Source: SMYC01 sp965197495 (GTDB lineage Bacteria > Acidobacteriota > Vicinamibacteria > Marinacidobacterales > SMYC01). Taken from it: a stretch of DNA of 64,000 bases. The stretch spans positions 4,960,001 to 5,024,000 of the forward strand of contig OZ240210.1 of NCBI GenBank assembly GCA_965197495.1, in the 5' to 3' direction. How positions within the stretch are numbered: the stretch's first letter is position 1; every line of letters starts with the position of its first letter. Below are positions 54,436 to 63,905 of the stretch, one piece after another. The translations under genes and the position numbers were made by a program. The notes beneath the pieces are model-generated. The model worked only from the letters and a program-made list of their open reading frames with translations, was not told the origin of the DNA and made no database searches.

Positions 54436-55737
54436 ATGGAAGACTGGAGAGCCGGCGGAATGCTCGCGTCGTGCCTGCTGCTGTTTGCGGGCACGAGCGC
54501 CGTCTTCGCGGAAGACAGAGCGTCGTGGCAACAGTGGGGCGGGCCGAATCGCAACTTCATCGTCGAGACCACCGGACTCGCGGATACGTGGCCGGAGGAC
54601 GGGCCACCGATCCTCTGGAGCCGGCCGCTCGGAACCGGGCACTCGTCGATAGTCTCCGACGGCGGCGGACGGCTCTTTACGATGTATCGTGTCGGTAACG
54701 GCCGCGAACGAGGTGGGCCGTGGGAGCTCGAAGAGGTCGTCATCGCGCTCGACGCGAGAACGGGGGAGACGATCTGGGAGTACAAGTACCCGTCGAAGCT
54801 CCAAGACTTTAATTTCGGTGCTGGCCCGCACGCGACCCCGCTCGTCGTCGGTGAGCGTCTGTTCACCGTCGGGACCAACAAGAAGATGCACGCCTTCGAC
54901 ACGCGCACCGGAAAGCTCCTGTGGGCGCACGACCTCGTCGAAAATTTCAATGCGCCCTCGCTCGTGATCCGCGCGATCGTGAAAGCGGGCTATGGCTGCA
55001 GCCCCATTTCTTTCGAAGACACGATCATTTGTAGCGTCGGCGGTCCCGGACAATCGGTGATGGCTTTCCGGCAAGACGACGGCTCGGTCGTGTGGCGAAG
55101 TGGAGATTTTCTGACGTCACAAGTGCCTCCCATCCTGATCGAGTTTGCCGGCCAGCGGCAGTTGGTCGTTGTGGGCGGCGGCACCATCAACGGACTGGAC
55201 CCCGCGGACGGACGGTCGCTGTGGTCCTATCCACACGACCCTGGCAACGACCTCAATTGCAGCACCCCGCTGTGGGGCTCGGACGACATACTCGTGGTCT
55301 CTTCGGCTTACAAAGTGGGAAGCAGAGCCATTCGGCTGACTCGAAGGGGCGATCAGACGATGCCGGAAGAGATGTGGTTCACGAAGCGCACGCGCTTTAT
55401 GTTTCTCAGTGCCCTTCGACTCGGCGACTACATTTACGGCACGAGCGGCGATTTCGGGCCGGCGTTTCTCACCGCGCTCGATGTGAAGACGGGAGACGCG
55501 GCGTGGCGGCACCGCGGCTTCGCTCGCGCGAGCATGATTTACGCGGACGGCAAAGCTATCATACTCGACGAAGATGGAGATCTCGCGATCGCGAAGCTCT
55601 CGCCTGAAAAGGTTACGATCCTGTCGCGTGCGAAGTTGTTCGAGACGACGGCCTGGAGCGCCCCGGCGCTCGTCGGGACCACACTCTATGCACGCGATCG
55701 AGAGAAGATCGTCGCAGTCGACTTGGGAGCACGCTGA
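54436..55737 (+). CDS. Secreted PQQ-binding-like beta-propeller protein
   Basis: 433 residues from ATG 54436; GAGGTG lies upstream. Signal region MLASCLLLFAGTSAVFA. Repeated propeller blades: VIALDARTGETIWEYKYPSK, MHAFDTRTGKLLWAHDLVEN, VMAFRQDDGSVVWRSGDFLT, LTALDVKTGDAAWRHRGFAR. This is the PQQ/BamB-like 'D..tG...W' pattern without obvious dehydrogenase residues. Such Acidobacteriota and Planctomycetes proteins are exported and of unknown role. Stop overlaps the start of the next gene. Confidence 0.85.
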   Translation: MEDWRAGGMLASCLLLFAGTSAVFAEDRASWQQWGGPNRNFIVETTGLADTWPEDGPPILWSRPLGTGHSSIVSDGGGRLFTMYRVGNGRERGGPWELEEVVIALDARTGETIWEYKYPSKLQDFNFGAGPHATPLVVGERLFTVGTNKKMHAFDTRTGKLLWAHDLVENFNAPSLVIRAIVKAGYGCSPISFEDTIICSVGGPGQSVMAFRQDDGSVVWRSGDFLTSQVPPILIEFAGQRQLVVVGGGTINGLDPADGRSLWSYPHDPGNDLNCSTPLWGSDDILVVSSAYKVGSRAIRLTRRGDQTMPEEMWFTKRTRFMFLSALRLGDYIYGTSGDFGPAFLTALDVKTGDAAWRHRGFARASMIYADGKAIILDEDGDLAIAKLSPEKVTILSRAKLFETTAWSAPALVGTTLYARDREKIVAVDLGAR

Positions 55738-56285
55738 TGTTGCGGCCGCTCGTCTCCCATCTCGCCGTGCTCGCGGTTTTGGCGCCTGTCGTCGTGCATG
55801 CTCAGGCGGTCGATCTCTCGGGTACCTGGAGCCTCGATGAAGAGCGGAGCCGCGTCCGCGCGGAAGCAACGCTCGCCGGCCTCATCGGTGCGGGCGCACC
55901 ACGGACGCTACATATCACCCAACCGTCGAACCGTACCGTCGTCGTTGAAAGCCAGATCAACGAGAGCTATGCGCGCCTCTACGTGCCGGGCGAAGAGACC
56001 TCGACGCCGGTCTTCCTTGGAGAACCGGGCAGCATCACGATGACCTCGCGATGGGAAGGGCGCGCGCTCGTGAGCGAAGGCACACGTGAATCTCCGTCGA
56101 GCACCGGAAACGTACGGGAAGTCTTCGGACTGAGTGAGGACGGTCAAACTCTCGAAGTCGAGATCGCGCTCGAGGGCGCGGACGGTGACATCGTGAGTAC
56201 GTTCCGATATACGAGGATCCGTGATGTCGGCCCGTGCGAGAGCTGGCCGACACCGTGCAAGGATCCCGCGCGACCTAGGCGGTAA
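55737..56285 (+). CDS. Small secreted protein, lipocalin-like
   Basis: 182 residues from ATG 55737, one base overlapping the previous stop (TGATG). Signal MLRPLVSHLAVLAVLAPVVV ending AQA. Then VDLSGTWSLDEERS, a 'dlsGtW' opening of exported beta-barrel domains, followed by strand-rich sequence (NRTVVVESQINESYARLYVP, SITMTSRWEGRALVSEGTRE, VREVFGLSEDGQTLEVEIAL). Translationally coupled to the PQQ-like propeller, so the two probably function together. Exact function unknown. Confidence 0.75.
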   Translation: MLRPLVSHLAVLAVLAPVVVHAQAVDLSGTWSLDEERSRVRAEATLAGLIGAGAPRTLHITQPSNRTVVVESQINESYARLYVPGEETSTPVFLGEPGSITMTSRWEGRALVSEGTRESPSSTGNVREVFGLSEDGQTLEVEIALEGADGDIVSTFRYTRIRDVGPCESWPTPCKDPARPRR

Positions 56286-56376
56286 CATTCGCTTCCTTTT
56301 GTCGTGGAATTGATGTATAAGGGTGCCCCCCCGAAGCAAATTGAAGCAAATTCCTGGTGCCAGGAAGGTGTATGCA

Positions 56377-56586
56377 ATGGCTACCACACTCGGGGATCCC
56401 ACGAGGCCGGCGTTCGTCTCAGACGGGCACTTGGACTATCTCGATGACCTTTTCGACAGCTATTCCATCGATGTGCGACGTGCCCCGCCCATGCTGTGCA
56501 CGGTGTTCCGGCTCGGCGAGCGAGAGGCGGAGGCGGTCGTCGAGTTCTGGAGCAGTACGTTCGGCCGCAGGCTAACGGGGTCCTGA
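56377..56586 (+). CDS. Small hypothetical protein
   Basis: 69 residues from ATG 56377 (GGAAGG upstream): MATTLGDPTRPAFVSDGHLD, then YLDDLFDSYSIDVRRAPPML. Acidic, no signal peptide or membrane segment, not recognised. It may be a partial gene, as sequence after 56586 (GVLIPAAFSGTP in the next frame) looks non-coding. An inverted repeat of GCAAATT type sits upstream near 56335-56353. Confidence 0.35.
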   Translation: MATTLGDPTRPAFVSDGHLDYLDDLFDSYSIDVRRAPPMLCTVFRLGEREAEAVVEFWSSTFGRRLTGS

Positions 56587-56667
56587 TTCCGGCCGCTTTT
56601 TCCGGAACTCCCCGCACCACCAGTTCTCGTTGGGGATTATATACGAAAGTGGCGAAATACCCCGGCC

Positions 56668-56847
56668 TCACTTCGCCCGTTTGGGCATCACCTTACGAAC
56701 CTTCACGGGGAGAAGTAGCGCCTTGACCGCATCCTCGAACGTCCCCTTCAGCCGCAAGTCTTCTTTCAGTTCCCTAGCGTTTGGCTGGTAGGACGGGTGT
56801 GGAACTTTGACTTCACGAAACCGAGGGTTTTTAGGTTCGTCTGTCAC
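56668..56847 (-). CDS. 59-residue basic protein downstream of hsdS relic
   Basis: Start GTG 56847; GGAGGAGG lies about 12 bases upstream. The protein reads VTDEPKNPRFREVKVPHPSY, QPNARELKEDLRLKGTFEDA and VKALLLPVKVRKVMPKRAK: no signal, basic ends, an amphipathic helix in the middle. The pattern (VPHPSYQP..ELkeD.rl.gTFE.A..al..PV) resembles a small uncharacterised family that I associate with mobile or restriction loci, but I cannot name it. It follows the HsdS fragment on the same strand after 46 bp. Confidence 0.55.
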   Translation of the reverse strand: MTDEPKNPRFREVKVPHPSYQPNARELKEDLRLKGTFEDAVKALLLPVKVRKVMPKRAK

Positions 56848-56893
56848 GGCAGTCTGCCTCCTCCTTCTGTCTCGACGGTTGCGGTTCTGGGAG

Positions 56894-57532
56894 TTATTGT
56901 GGAGCCTTGGACGCCTTCCATCGCTGCCGACTCCCTTCAGATTCGATCCCTAGATAATCGACATGGGACAGACTTTGTCGCTGCCGCTCTTCAAGTGCGT
57001 GTTCGCTTTCCCATACCTGTATCAGTCTGTCCCCTATCTCCACTCGCTTCGTGTCGGGTAGCCATGGAATGAGAAGCTGTCCGACATCGGGCCAATATGT
57101 CGTATAGCGGCCTGAACCTGGAGACAATGACTGCATGTCGGCCCGAATTTTGTGGGATCTCAGTATCGACCACAAATAAGCGGCATCCTGGGGCGACGCG
57201 CAATCAAACACCGTGTAGCTCGTTTCCGATACGAGCGCACCGTCCAATTCGGGTGTAACAATGCCTACAGCGCCATCACTCGCACGAATAGTAGAAAAGA
57301 CTACCTGACCAGCCGACACACGATGCATCGATGCCGCCCGGATTCTGCTTCCTGGTTTCCGGTTCTCCACGACACAGCGACCATCGTAAGACACTTTCAG
57401 AAGCATAAACTCATCAGAAGGAGTGTCTGCTGGTCTAATCGTGTTCTTGGTCGGAGTGACGATTTGATCTAGGCGGCGAACTTCAATGCCCTGTCTTCGC
57501 CACTTGGCCGCCATCCGCCCGAACAGCGGCAC
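56894..57532 (-). pseudogene. hsdS: Type I restriction specificity subunit (HsdS), C-terminal half
   Basis: 212 residues: a single target recognition domain (MLLKVSYDGRCVVENRKPGS, QVVFSTIRASDGAVGIVTPE, LSPGSGRYTTYWPDVGQLLI) followed by a helical spacer (RLIQVWESEHALEERQRQSL). Full HsdS proteins have two TRDs and about 400 residues, so the first half is missing. The 5' side ends abruptly at 57530 against foreign sequence. No hsdM or hsdR in the window; cannot act alone. Confidence 0.6.
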
Positions 57533-57745
57533 ACAATTACGAAGATCCAGGCGATCCTCCGAGCGGCGAGGAAGCCGACGGAACGCAACACGTCCAGGTC
57601 TGCGACGGAAGCGCGCTGCCGAACGCCAATGCCGACAAGATCTACGTCTTGCGTCCGAACGGTCAGCTCGCCCAAGAGATACTGGATGTGACCGACCCCA
57701 GTCCGCCGACGGTGGTCACGACCATTTTGACGACCGGCTATACCG
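57528..57745 (+). pseudogene. Unidentified exported-protein fragment
   Basis: About 72 codons of coherent coding sequence without start or end: QHVQVCDGSALPNANADKIY, VLRPNGQLAQEILDVTDPSP, PTVVTTILTTGYTEDG. Composition suggests a beta-rich surface or secreted protein. It is squeezed between the truncated hsdS (opposite strand) and the 5'-truncated IS1634 transposase, so it is a deletion relic. Confidence 0.4.
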
Positions 57746-59584
57746 AAGACGGTCGTCGAGAGCCATCCGACGCATTCTCAAAGGGGAAAAGCTCGTCTCG
57801 GTTGAAGTCGCCTTCAAAATCGTCGAGAACGGCTCCCGGCACCATGGCCACGTCGACGCGGTGCTCAGCGCCATGAGACAGCTCGGTTTCGAAAAGCTTG
57901 TTGGCTCTCGACACTCACCAGAGCGGGATTTGGTCGTAGCCATGGTAGTCGCCCGGATCCTCGAACCGCAGTCGAAGTTGGCGACTAGCCAGTGGTGGCA
58001 CACAACCACACTGCCCGAAATCCTGGGGGTGAGCGATGCCCGCGAAGACGATCTCTATGCCGCCATGGACTGAGTTCTCAAACGCCAGGAGGTCATCGAA
58101 AAAAAACTCGCGGCGCGCCATCTCCAAAACGACGGCCTGGCGCTCTATGACCTAACCTCAAGCTACTTCGAGGGTATGAGTTGTCCGATCGCCCGCCTCG
58201 GATACGACCGTGACGGCAAGAAAGGCAAGCTGCAGATCAACTACGGTCTGCTGACCAACGAACGCGGCATCCCCGTGTCGGTATCGGTCTTTGAGGGCAA
58301 CACGGGCGATCCCAAAACGCTGTTGCCTCAGGTAGAAAAGGTGCAAGAGCGCTTCGGCATCGAGCAGTTTGTGATGGAAAGGGTCGCGTATGTCCACCGC
58401 GCGTACCCCCGCATTGAGTGGGCGACCGCGGAATGATCACCCAGACCCAGATCGACGAGTTGCGGGAGATGGACGGTGTCGACTGGATTACCGCTCTGCG
58501 TCCCGAACCGATTCGCAAGCTCATCAACGATGGGGTGCTCCAGATGGGGCTATTCGACGAGCGGAATCTGTTTGAGGTGACGCACCCGGATTTCCCCAAC
58601 GAGAGGCTGGTCGCTTGCCGCAATCCGGAGCTGGCCGAGAGGCGGCGTCACAAGCGCCGTGCTCTGCTCGAAGCGACCTGCAAGGAGCTGGAGAAAGTTT
58701 GTCGGATGGTCGAGCGGCGCCGTTTGCAGGGCAAGGAGGACATCCGTGCTGCAGTGAAAAAGCTCCTCAACAAGTACAAGGTCGGCAGGTACTACAGGCT
58801 CGACATCCGTGACGACGGTTTCGACTTCGAGCTAGACGAGACAACGATGGATGCCGACGCCTCGCGCCTCGCCAACGGCAACTCTGAGCTCGCCAACAAA
58901 CGGCTCCAGCGGTGGAAGCGACACATGGGGACGATCGCTAAGCAGTTCGGAGGGATTCGCCAACGGATCGGGCGGGGTCAGCTGCATGGTAAAGATAAAA
59001 TCGGTGTGCGGGTAGGCAGAGTTCTCAACAAGTACAAAGTCGGCAAGCACTTCAAGCTGGACATTCGCGACGACAGCTTTAGCTTCGAAATCGACGACAC
59101 AAAGGTCACTGCGGAAGCTGCCCTTGACGGCATCTACGTGATCCGCACCAGTCTTGCTGAGCAGCGGATGAAAACCGACGACACAGTGCGCAGCTACAAG
59201 TTGCTGACCCAGGTCGAGAGGGCGTTTCGTTCCTTCAAGAGCATGGACCTAAAGGTGCGGCCGATTCGTCACCGGCGCGAAAACCGAGTCCGGGCGCACG
59301 TCTTCTTGTGCATGCTGGCCTACTACGTCCTGTGGCACATGATGGAGGCTTGGCGGCCGCTGCTATTCTCTGACGAGGACCAGCAGGCGAAGGCCAGGCG
59401 TGACCCGGTTGCTCCGGCGAAGCGCTCCGAGGCCGCCCTGCGCAAGATACAAACCAAGAAGCTTGACGATGGGAGTCGAGCTTCCAGCTTCCGCACGCTG
59501 CTGCGCCTTCTCAGCAACATCGTCCGAAACAAATGTCGGCGACCGGAAGCCGGACCCGACGAGCCCACCTTCGATGTCACGACA
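57746..59584 (+). pseudogene. IS1634-family transposase, 5'-truncated and frameshifted
   Basis: Starts within the protein (AIRRILKGEKLVSVEVAFKI; about 80 N-terminal residues lost). TGA 58071-58073 replaces the Trp of AAMDWVLKRQ; the next part runs KKLAARHLQNDGLALYDLTS and QINYGLLTNERGIPVSVSVF. About 41 extra bases near 58378-58419 break the frame before VGDRGMITQTQIDELREMDG. The DDE region and LLTQVERAFRSFKSMDLKVR follow. Two similar blocks, each with LNKYKVG and LDIRDD, lie at about 58755 and 59015. IS256 then interrupts it after TFDVTT. Confidence 0.8.
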
Positions 59585-61043
59585 GGAGATGTCCCGGCCG
59601 CTGTTGAATTTGGTCGGGTAGCGGCGGCACCTGTGAATACTCTTAGGCAGCAACCTCATCGCTGTCAAGAGATTTCTGTTTGCTTCTAAGCGCGTGAACG
59701 AGAGCGCCCATATGGCGATAGCCTTTGATACGGTGAAACTTTTTCTCCGCCGTGACGACGCCGAGAGCGGTCCATCGGCGAATCATGGAAGGACTCTTCC
59801 ACCGCTTGACGTTTCTCGAGACTCTGCGGATGGTGCCGTTGAGATTCTCGATGGCGTTTGTCGTGGCCAGAGATTTGCGAAGTAACTCGGGTAGAGCGAG
59901 CTTCACAACCGTGAGGGTCTCTTCCATCCCTTCGCGAAGGCTTCCGGCAGCTTCGTCGTAGCCGTTTCGCTCGAGCCACGACACCAATGCCTGAAGTCGC
60001 TTGCGCGCCTTGTCGGCACTCTTGCATTTGTACGCTTCCTTCATTGTCTGGAGCACGTAGGCGTGACGGGACTTGGGAAGGTACGAGCGAAGATTTCGGA
60101 GTTTGTGGAGCTGGCATCTTTGGATAACCGCGAGATCCCCCAAAACGTCGACGAGTGCTTTGCGGATCCCTTTGCCTCCGTCCACTACGCAGAGAATCGA
60201 TTCGTCGATCCGCAATCCCCGCTCGAGAAGGTTCTGCAACATCGCGGTGCACACCCGAGAGTTTTCCGTCGAGCCCAGCCATATACCCAAGGGCACCTTC
60301 GTTCCATCTATTGTGATACCGAGAGTTACGACGACGGTCTGTCCGGCCACCTCAAGGCCATCCATCATTAGTGCCGCAAGCTCGAACTCCTCTAGCCTCC
60401 GAGATAGGTATTCCTCGAGCTTCTTAGTCGTCTGGCTCACGAGGTGACGGCTGGCGGCACTCTTGCTCGTGCCACGAGACTTCAACTTCGCCGAGGGTTT
60501 GTCCAGACTCGATTCGTAATTTCGGGTCGATACCCCCACCAAGATCTGGTTCAGCACTCGCTCCGGAAGCGGGTCTTCTTCGCGGAAGGCTTCGAAGTGT
60601 GGAAGCGACGCCTCCTCGCCCGACTTCGAACGAACTCGAGGTCGCGACACTTGGATTCGACGACCGCCGAAGCTCAGCTCCCCATCCGTGCTCCCCCAGT
60701 GGTTATGAGTTCGCTCCTTCTCGTGCTTGCCCTTCGGCCCCGCGATCTTCTCCGCGTCCTCTCTCAGGAGTAGGTGCAATGCGGTCAGTCCTTGCTCGTA
60801 CACCCATTCCGTCAGGTCCGCCTTCGTGGCCGCGATCCCAGCTATCATCGGTAGCAGTATCTGACGACTTGGCCAACTACCTTGCCCGTAGGCGAGTGCG
60901 TTTGCTTTCTTACTGGCTTCTTTGATTTCCTTGGCATGGTGGCTCCTTGTCCCCCTCTGGAGACGGTTGGTTTGGCAGACCTATTCTTAGGCCGGCCAAG
61001 GAGCCGCCGCTACCCCAAATTCAACATCCGGCGGGACATCCCC
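59585..61043 (-). mobile_element. IS256-family element with 8-bp target duplication
   Basis: 1459 bp. Inverted ends: left GGAGATGTCCCGGCCGCTGT, right complementary to GGGGATGTCCCGCCGGATGT, both continuing TGAATTTGG. TCACGACA occurs immediately outside each end (59577-59584 and 61044-61051). Removing the element and one duplication restores the IS1634 reading frame exactly, proving the insertion order. Confidence 0.9.
59643..60937 (-). pseudogene. IS256-family transposase with N-terminal one-base shift
   Basis: ATG 60937 gives MPRKSKKPVRKQTHSPTGKV then VGQVVRY. One C is missing near 60862 (TACTGCTACCG for TACCTGCTACCG), after which the main frame reads LLPMIAGIAATKADLTEWVY through KHEKERTHNHWGSTDGELSF. 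Catalytic features: LMMDGLEVAGQTVVVTLGIT, CVVDGGKGIRKAL with the second Asp, and TTNAIENLNGTIRRVSRNV with the Glu. The 401-residue frame alone covers the whole catalytic domain. If the C is a sequencing slip the gene is intact. Confidence 0.8.
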
Positions 61044-61051
61044 TCACGACA

Positions 61052-61108
61052 ACTCCGGACTCGAAACAGCAGAGAGCCTACGACCTGCTCAAAGGTATCA
61101 CCGTGTAG
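61052..61108 (+). pseudogene. C-terminal tail of the IS1634 transposase
   Basis: Directly after the IS256 target duplication the IS1634 frame resumes as TPDSKQQRAYDLLKGITV and stops at TAG 61106-61108. Joined to the upstream part it reads TFDVTTTPDSKQQRAYDLL, a normal end for the family. Confidence 0.8.
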
Positions 61109-61329
61109 AGAGAAGCCAGCACCATTGATTCCAACTATCTCATTGGATCAACACCGGGTCTTGGCTTTTTCAGCCAGGAACTTCAGTCTAGTACCTGGAA
61201 CTTGTCCGGACTCAGTGTGCTGACGAAATGCGTCAGCGCAGACTTCGGCAAGCTCACAAGTTCATCGCAGTGAATACTACTGTCGTGTTTCAGCCCTTCA
61301 GCGAATGGTTGATCCGATGAATCCAGGTG
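61109..61329. other. Intergenic sequence after IS1634
   Basis: About 220 bp of low-GC-variance sequence without an ORF, presumably the right end of the IS1634 element plus flank. Its inverted terminal repeat could not be placed because the left end is lost. Confidence 0.3.
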
Positions 61330-61412
61330 AAACTCTCTTGGCGGGTGTTACCCTTGGTAACGTGTGTTTAACATAATCAGCGCACACGTGTTCGTTGCGA
61401 TGGTGTCTCGGC
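61330..61412 (+). repeat. Direct repeat R1 with dif-like XerD half-site
   Basis: About 80 bp that recurs at 63906-63984 in the same orientation. It holds a hairpin GTTACC-CTT-GGTAAC, then GTTTAACATAATCAGCGCAC and ACGTGTTCG. The 10-mer TTTAACATAA equals the XerD-binding half of the E. coli dif site (reverse complement TTATGTTAAA). A second, weaker arm CACACGTGTTC follows after six bases. Confidence 0.6.
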
Positions 61413-61441
61413 ACCTGGGGGGCCAAGTGCCGCTCTTTTTG
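61409..61441 (+). terminator. Rho-independent terminator, plus strand
   Basis: CGGCAC and GTGCCG pair around a G-rich loop and are followed within four bases by TTTTT. Would stop rightward transcripts leaving the IS1634 region before they oppose the TonB gene. Confidence 0.6.
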
Positions 61442-61455
61442 GGTCCAGGTCCCAG

Positions 61456-61499
61456 GCGGCTACGTCCATCTACATGCTGGCTACATCCATCTAGATGCT
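61456..61499. repeat. Two tandem copies of a 21-bp unit
   Basis: GGCTACGTCCATCTACATGCT is followed directly by GGCTACATCCATCTAGATGCT, two changes. Located just downstream of the TonB receptor stop. No function evident. Confidence 0.7.
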
Positions 61500-61530
61500 C
61501 GACCGCTGTGAGTGAACGGTAACCGGGTGT

Positions 61531-63718
61531 TCAAAATTCGAGCCGTACTCCCCCGTTGATGACGCGCCCTTCGAGCGGCGCCCACGCATCGACGGTCCAC
61601 CTCCCGTCGACATTGCGCGTCGGCCGAAGCAGGGGATCCCATCGTGACTGGCGCACGCCCGTGAGGTTCTCAGCATTGACGAATAGTCGGATGCGCCCGA
61701 AGCGGCGCTCCGCGAGTAAACCGACGACGACATAGGGCTCGCTCGTCTCCCGATGAGGATTTGCTTCGACCCGCTGGCGACCCGTGAGATAAACCTCGAC
61801 CCCGAGACGACCATTCTCGTTCTCGATCATGGAGACCACTCCCGCGCTGTTGCGAGGCGTCAAAGCGACATCCACGCTATCGCCGCCGTCTCGCTCGAGG
61901 GAACGAACGTAAGTGTAGGTTCCGGTCAAGGCGAAGGGCGCGCGGCGGAACGTCGCGAGGAGCTCGACGCCCGTATTGCTCGCGCCTCCCGAGAGGTTAC
62001 GAAGCACGTACTCGGTAGACCGATCGACGAAGATGGAGCCGTCGATCCGTGAGTCGAAGAACGTGACGGTGTAGGAAGCCGCTCCATGAGTGAAGCCGAC
62101 GTCGAAGGAGAGGCTGCGGCCTCGCTCCGCGATGAGCGGACGCTCAACCCGCAACCGCGTGAGTCCAGCCGCTTCGGTTTCCTCGGTGAGCGGTGTCGGC
62201 GCAAAGAAACCACTTCCGGCGGAAAAACGGCCCGTCCAGGGCCCTCGTCTGACGAGGGCGGAGACCCTGGGACTGAAGAACGTGCCAAACTCGCTGTGAG
62301 CGTCGAGACGCGCGCTCAACGACAGCGACAACCAGTCGGCGACGTCCACGTCGTCCTGGACGAACACCCCCGGCGTCGTGAACGTGTAGTCGAACCGCGG
62401 CACATCTTTCGGGTGGTAGGATTCGCGCTCGAATGCCGCGCCCAGCACCCAGGTGTGGCGACCGGCTGCTCCCCTAAGCGCGGTTTCGGCGAAAACCGTC
62501 TCGTGACGGTCCCGTTCCAATTGGTCTCCGTAGAAATGCTCGTGCCTCGCGCTCGCGAACGCGGCCCGCGCCGTAAACACGAAGCGCTCGGCGAGGAGTG
62601 TCTGGCCCGAGGCGCCGAAATCGTAGCGTCGCGTCTCGAGCGATTCCTCGTATGGCGCGCCTGTGGCTTCCAGCACGGCGCCTTCTAGCGTCCCCCCCTT
62701 GCGATCCTCAAAGGTAACTCCTGTGGTCGCGAAGAAACTCCTCCCTTGTCCATCGTCCCAGAAAAAGCGCGGCCGAGCGACGCCGCGTCCGTAGCCGGCG
62801 AGATCGGCCCATCCATCGTCATCGACGTCTACGCGTCCCTGCCCGTGCCCACTCGCCAGAAGCGAGTAGCGCCAGCTCGGCGAAAGCGAGCCCGAAAGCC
62901 AAAGCACGGCATCGGACGCCCCGCGCGAAGAGAGGTTGAGAAGCACCTCGCGTTCGGCCGTCTGATTTGGCCTTCGGGTGAGTAGATTCACGACGCCTCC
63001 CACCGCTCTTCCACCGTAGAGAGCTGAAGCCATTCCCTTGATGACTTCGACGCGGCCGAGATCCGTTGGTGGAATCTGCAGCAGCGCCAACCCGGCAGCC
63101 TGCTCTCCGTAAAGAGGCAAGCCGTCGGACAAAAACCTGGTGTAACGGCCGCGCATGCCTTGGATGCGAACGCTGGCAGCCCCGAGAGACGGCGACGTTG
63201 CTGCTACCCGCATGCCGCCCATCTCGTTCAGCATCATGACGATGTCGCCTGGTGTCATGAGCATTTTCTCTTCGATCTCTTCTCGTCCGAGGACTTCGAC
63301 GCGCATCGGTTGATCTTCGACGCCTCGAGCCGAGCGCGTCGTGGCCACGACGGTCACCTCTTCCACGACGACCGGCGAAGCGTCGAGTAACACCTGTACC
63401 TGGTGCTCCGCATCGGCAATGACCTCGACGGAAACGGACGAAGGAAGAAAGCCTTCCTTCATGATGTGGATCGAGAGCTCACCGGGGGCGGCAGCAAACG
63501 TCACTCGGCCGTTTGCGTCCGTCTCGTAGGCTTCTCCGTTGACCGCGATACTGGCCCCCGGAGACCGGCTCCGCACCATGAAGCACCTCGACGGATAGGC
63601 TTCCAGTACGTGTCTGCGCCGCCAGGCCGGTCGCTGCTTGCAGCAACAAGACGGCTGAGACGCCAAGAGTCCACAGGCAGATATTTCCGGAGCCTGTCGT
63701 TTTCGGGACTGCCAACAT
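61531..63718 (-). pseudogene. TonB-dependent outer-membrane receptor with a one-base frameshift after the signal peptide
   Basis: ATG 63718 begins MLAVPKTTGSGNICLWTLGV with a signal ending AAQ, then a carboxypeptidase-regulatory-like domain (SLSVEVLHGAEPVSG / ASIAVNGEAYETDANGRVTF). The slash marks one extra G in a G-run near 63565. Next a plug domain (EEIEEKMLMTPGDIVMMLNE, VRIQGMRGRYTRFLSDGLPL, LGRVEVIKGMASALYGGRAV) and a 22-strand-type barrel ending GRVINGGVRLEF. A Fur-like box upstream points to iron-regulated siderophore or heme uptake. Apart from this slip everything is intact; without its signal the protein could not be exported. Confidence 0.8.
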
Positions 63719-63810
63719 TGTCTGCGCACTATAGCGTCTCGCGCGAGCGGGGATAGATCCTCTTGCAATAAAGGAGGCGGAGAATGATCCCGAACCCTGT
63801 GCCGTTTTGT

Positions 63811-63829
63811 CAATGATGAGAATCATCGT
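63811..63829. promoter_or_regulatory. Fur-like box upstream of the TonB receptor gene
   Basis: CAATGATGAGAATCATCGTC contains the palindrome ATGAT-GAGA-ATCAT and the TGAGAATCAT core of Fur operators. It lies about 95 bp upstream of the receptor start, a plausible promoter position. Confidence 0.5.
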
Positions 63830-63905
63830 CGCGCTTTTTCTCAGCTCGCGGCCAGCTGCCTTTGTGGAAGACGCGGGCTACTCTCCGAGCTCGATCTCAG
63901 GCTGC

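Noticed and set aside
52393..55074. Longer S9 peptidase starting at 55074
   Set aside because: The extra 254 codons overlap the divergent PQQ-propeller gene and lack coding character; ATG 54312 has a ribosome site and lipoprotein signal.
61330..61412. Integron attC site
   Set aside because: The GTTAC/GTAAC arms do not fit the attC core consensus and no integron integrase or cassette array is present.
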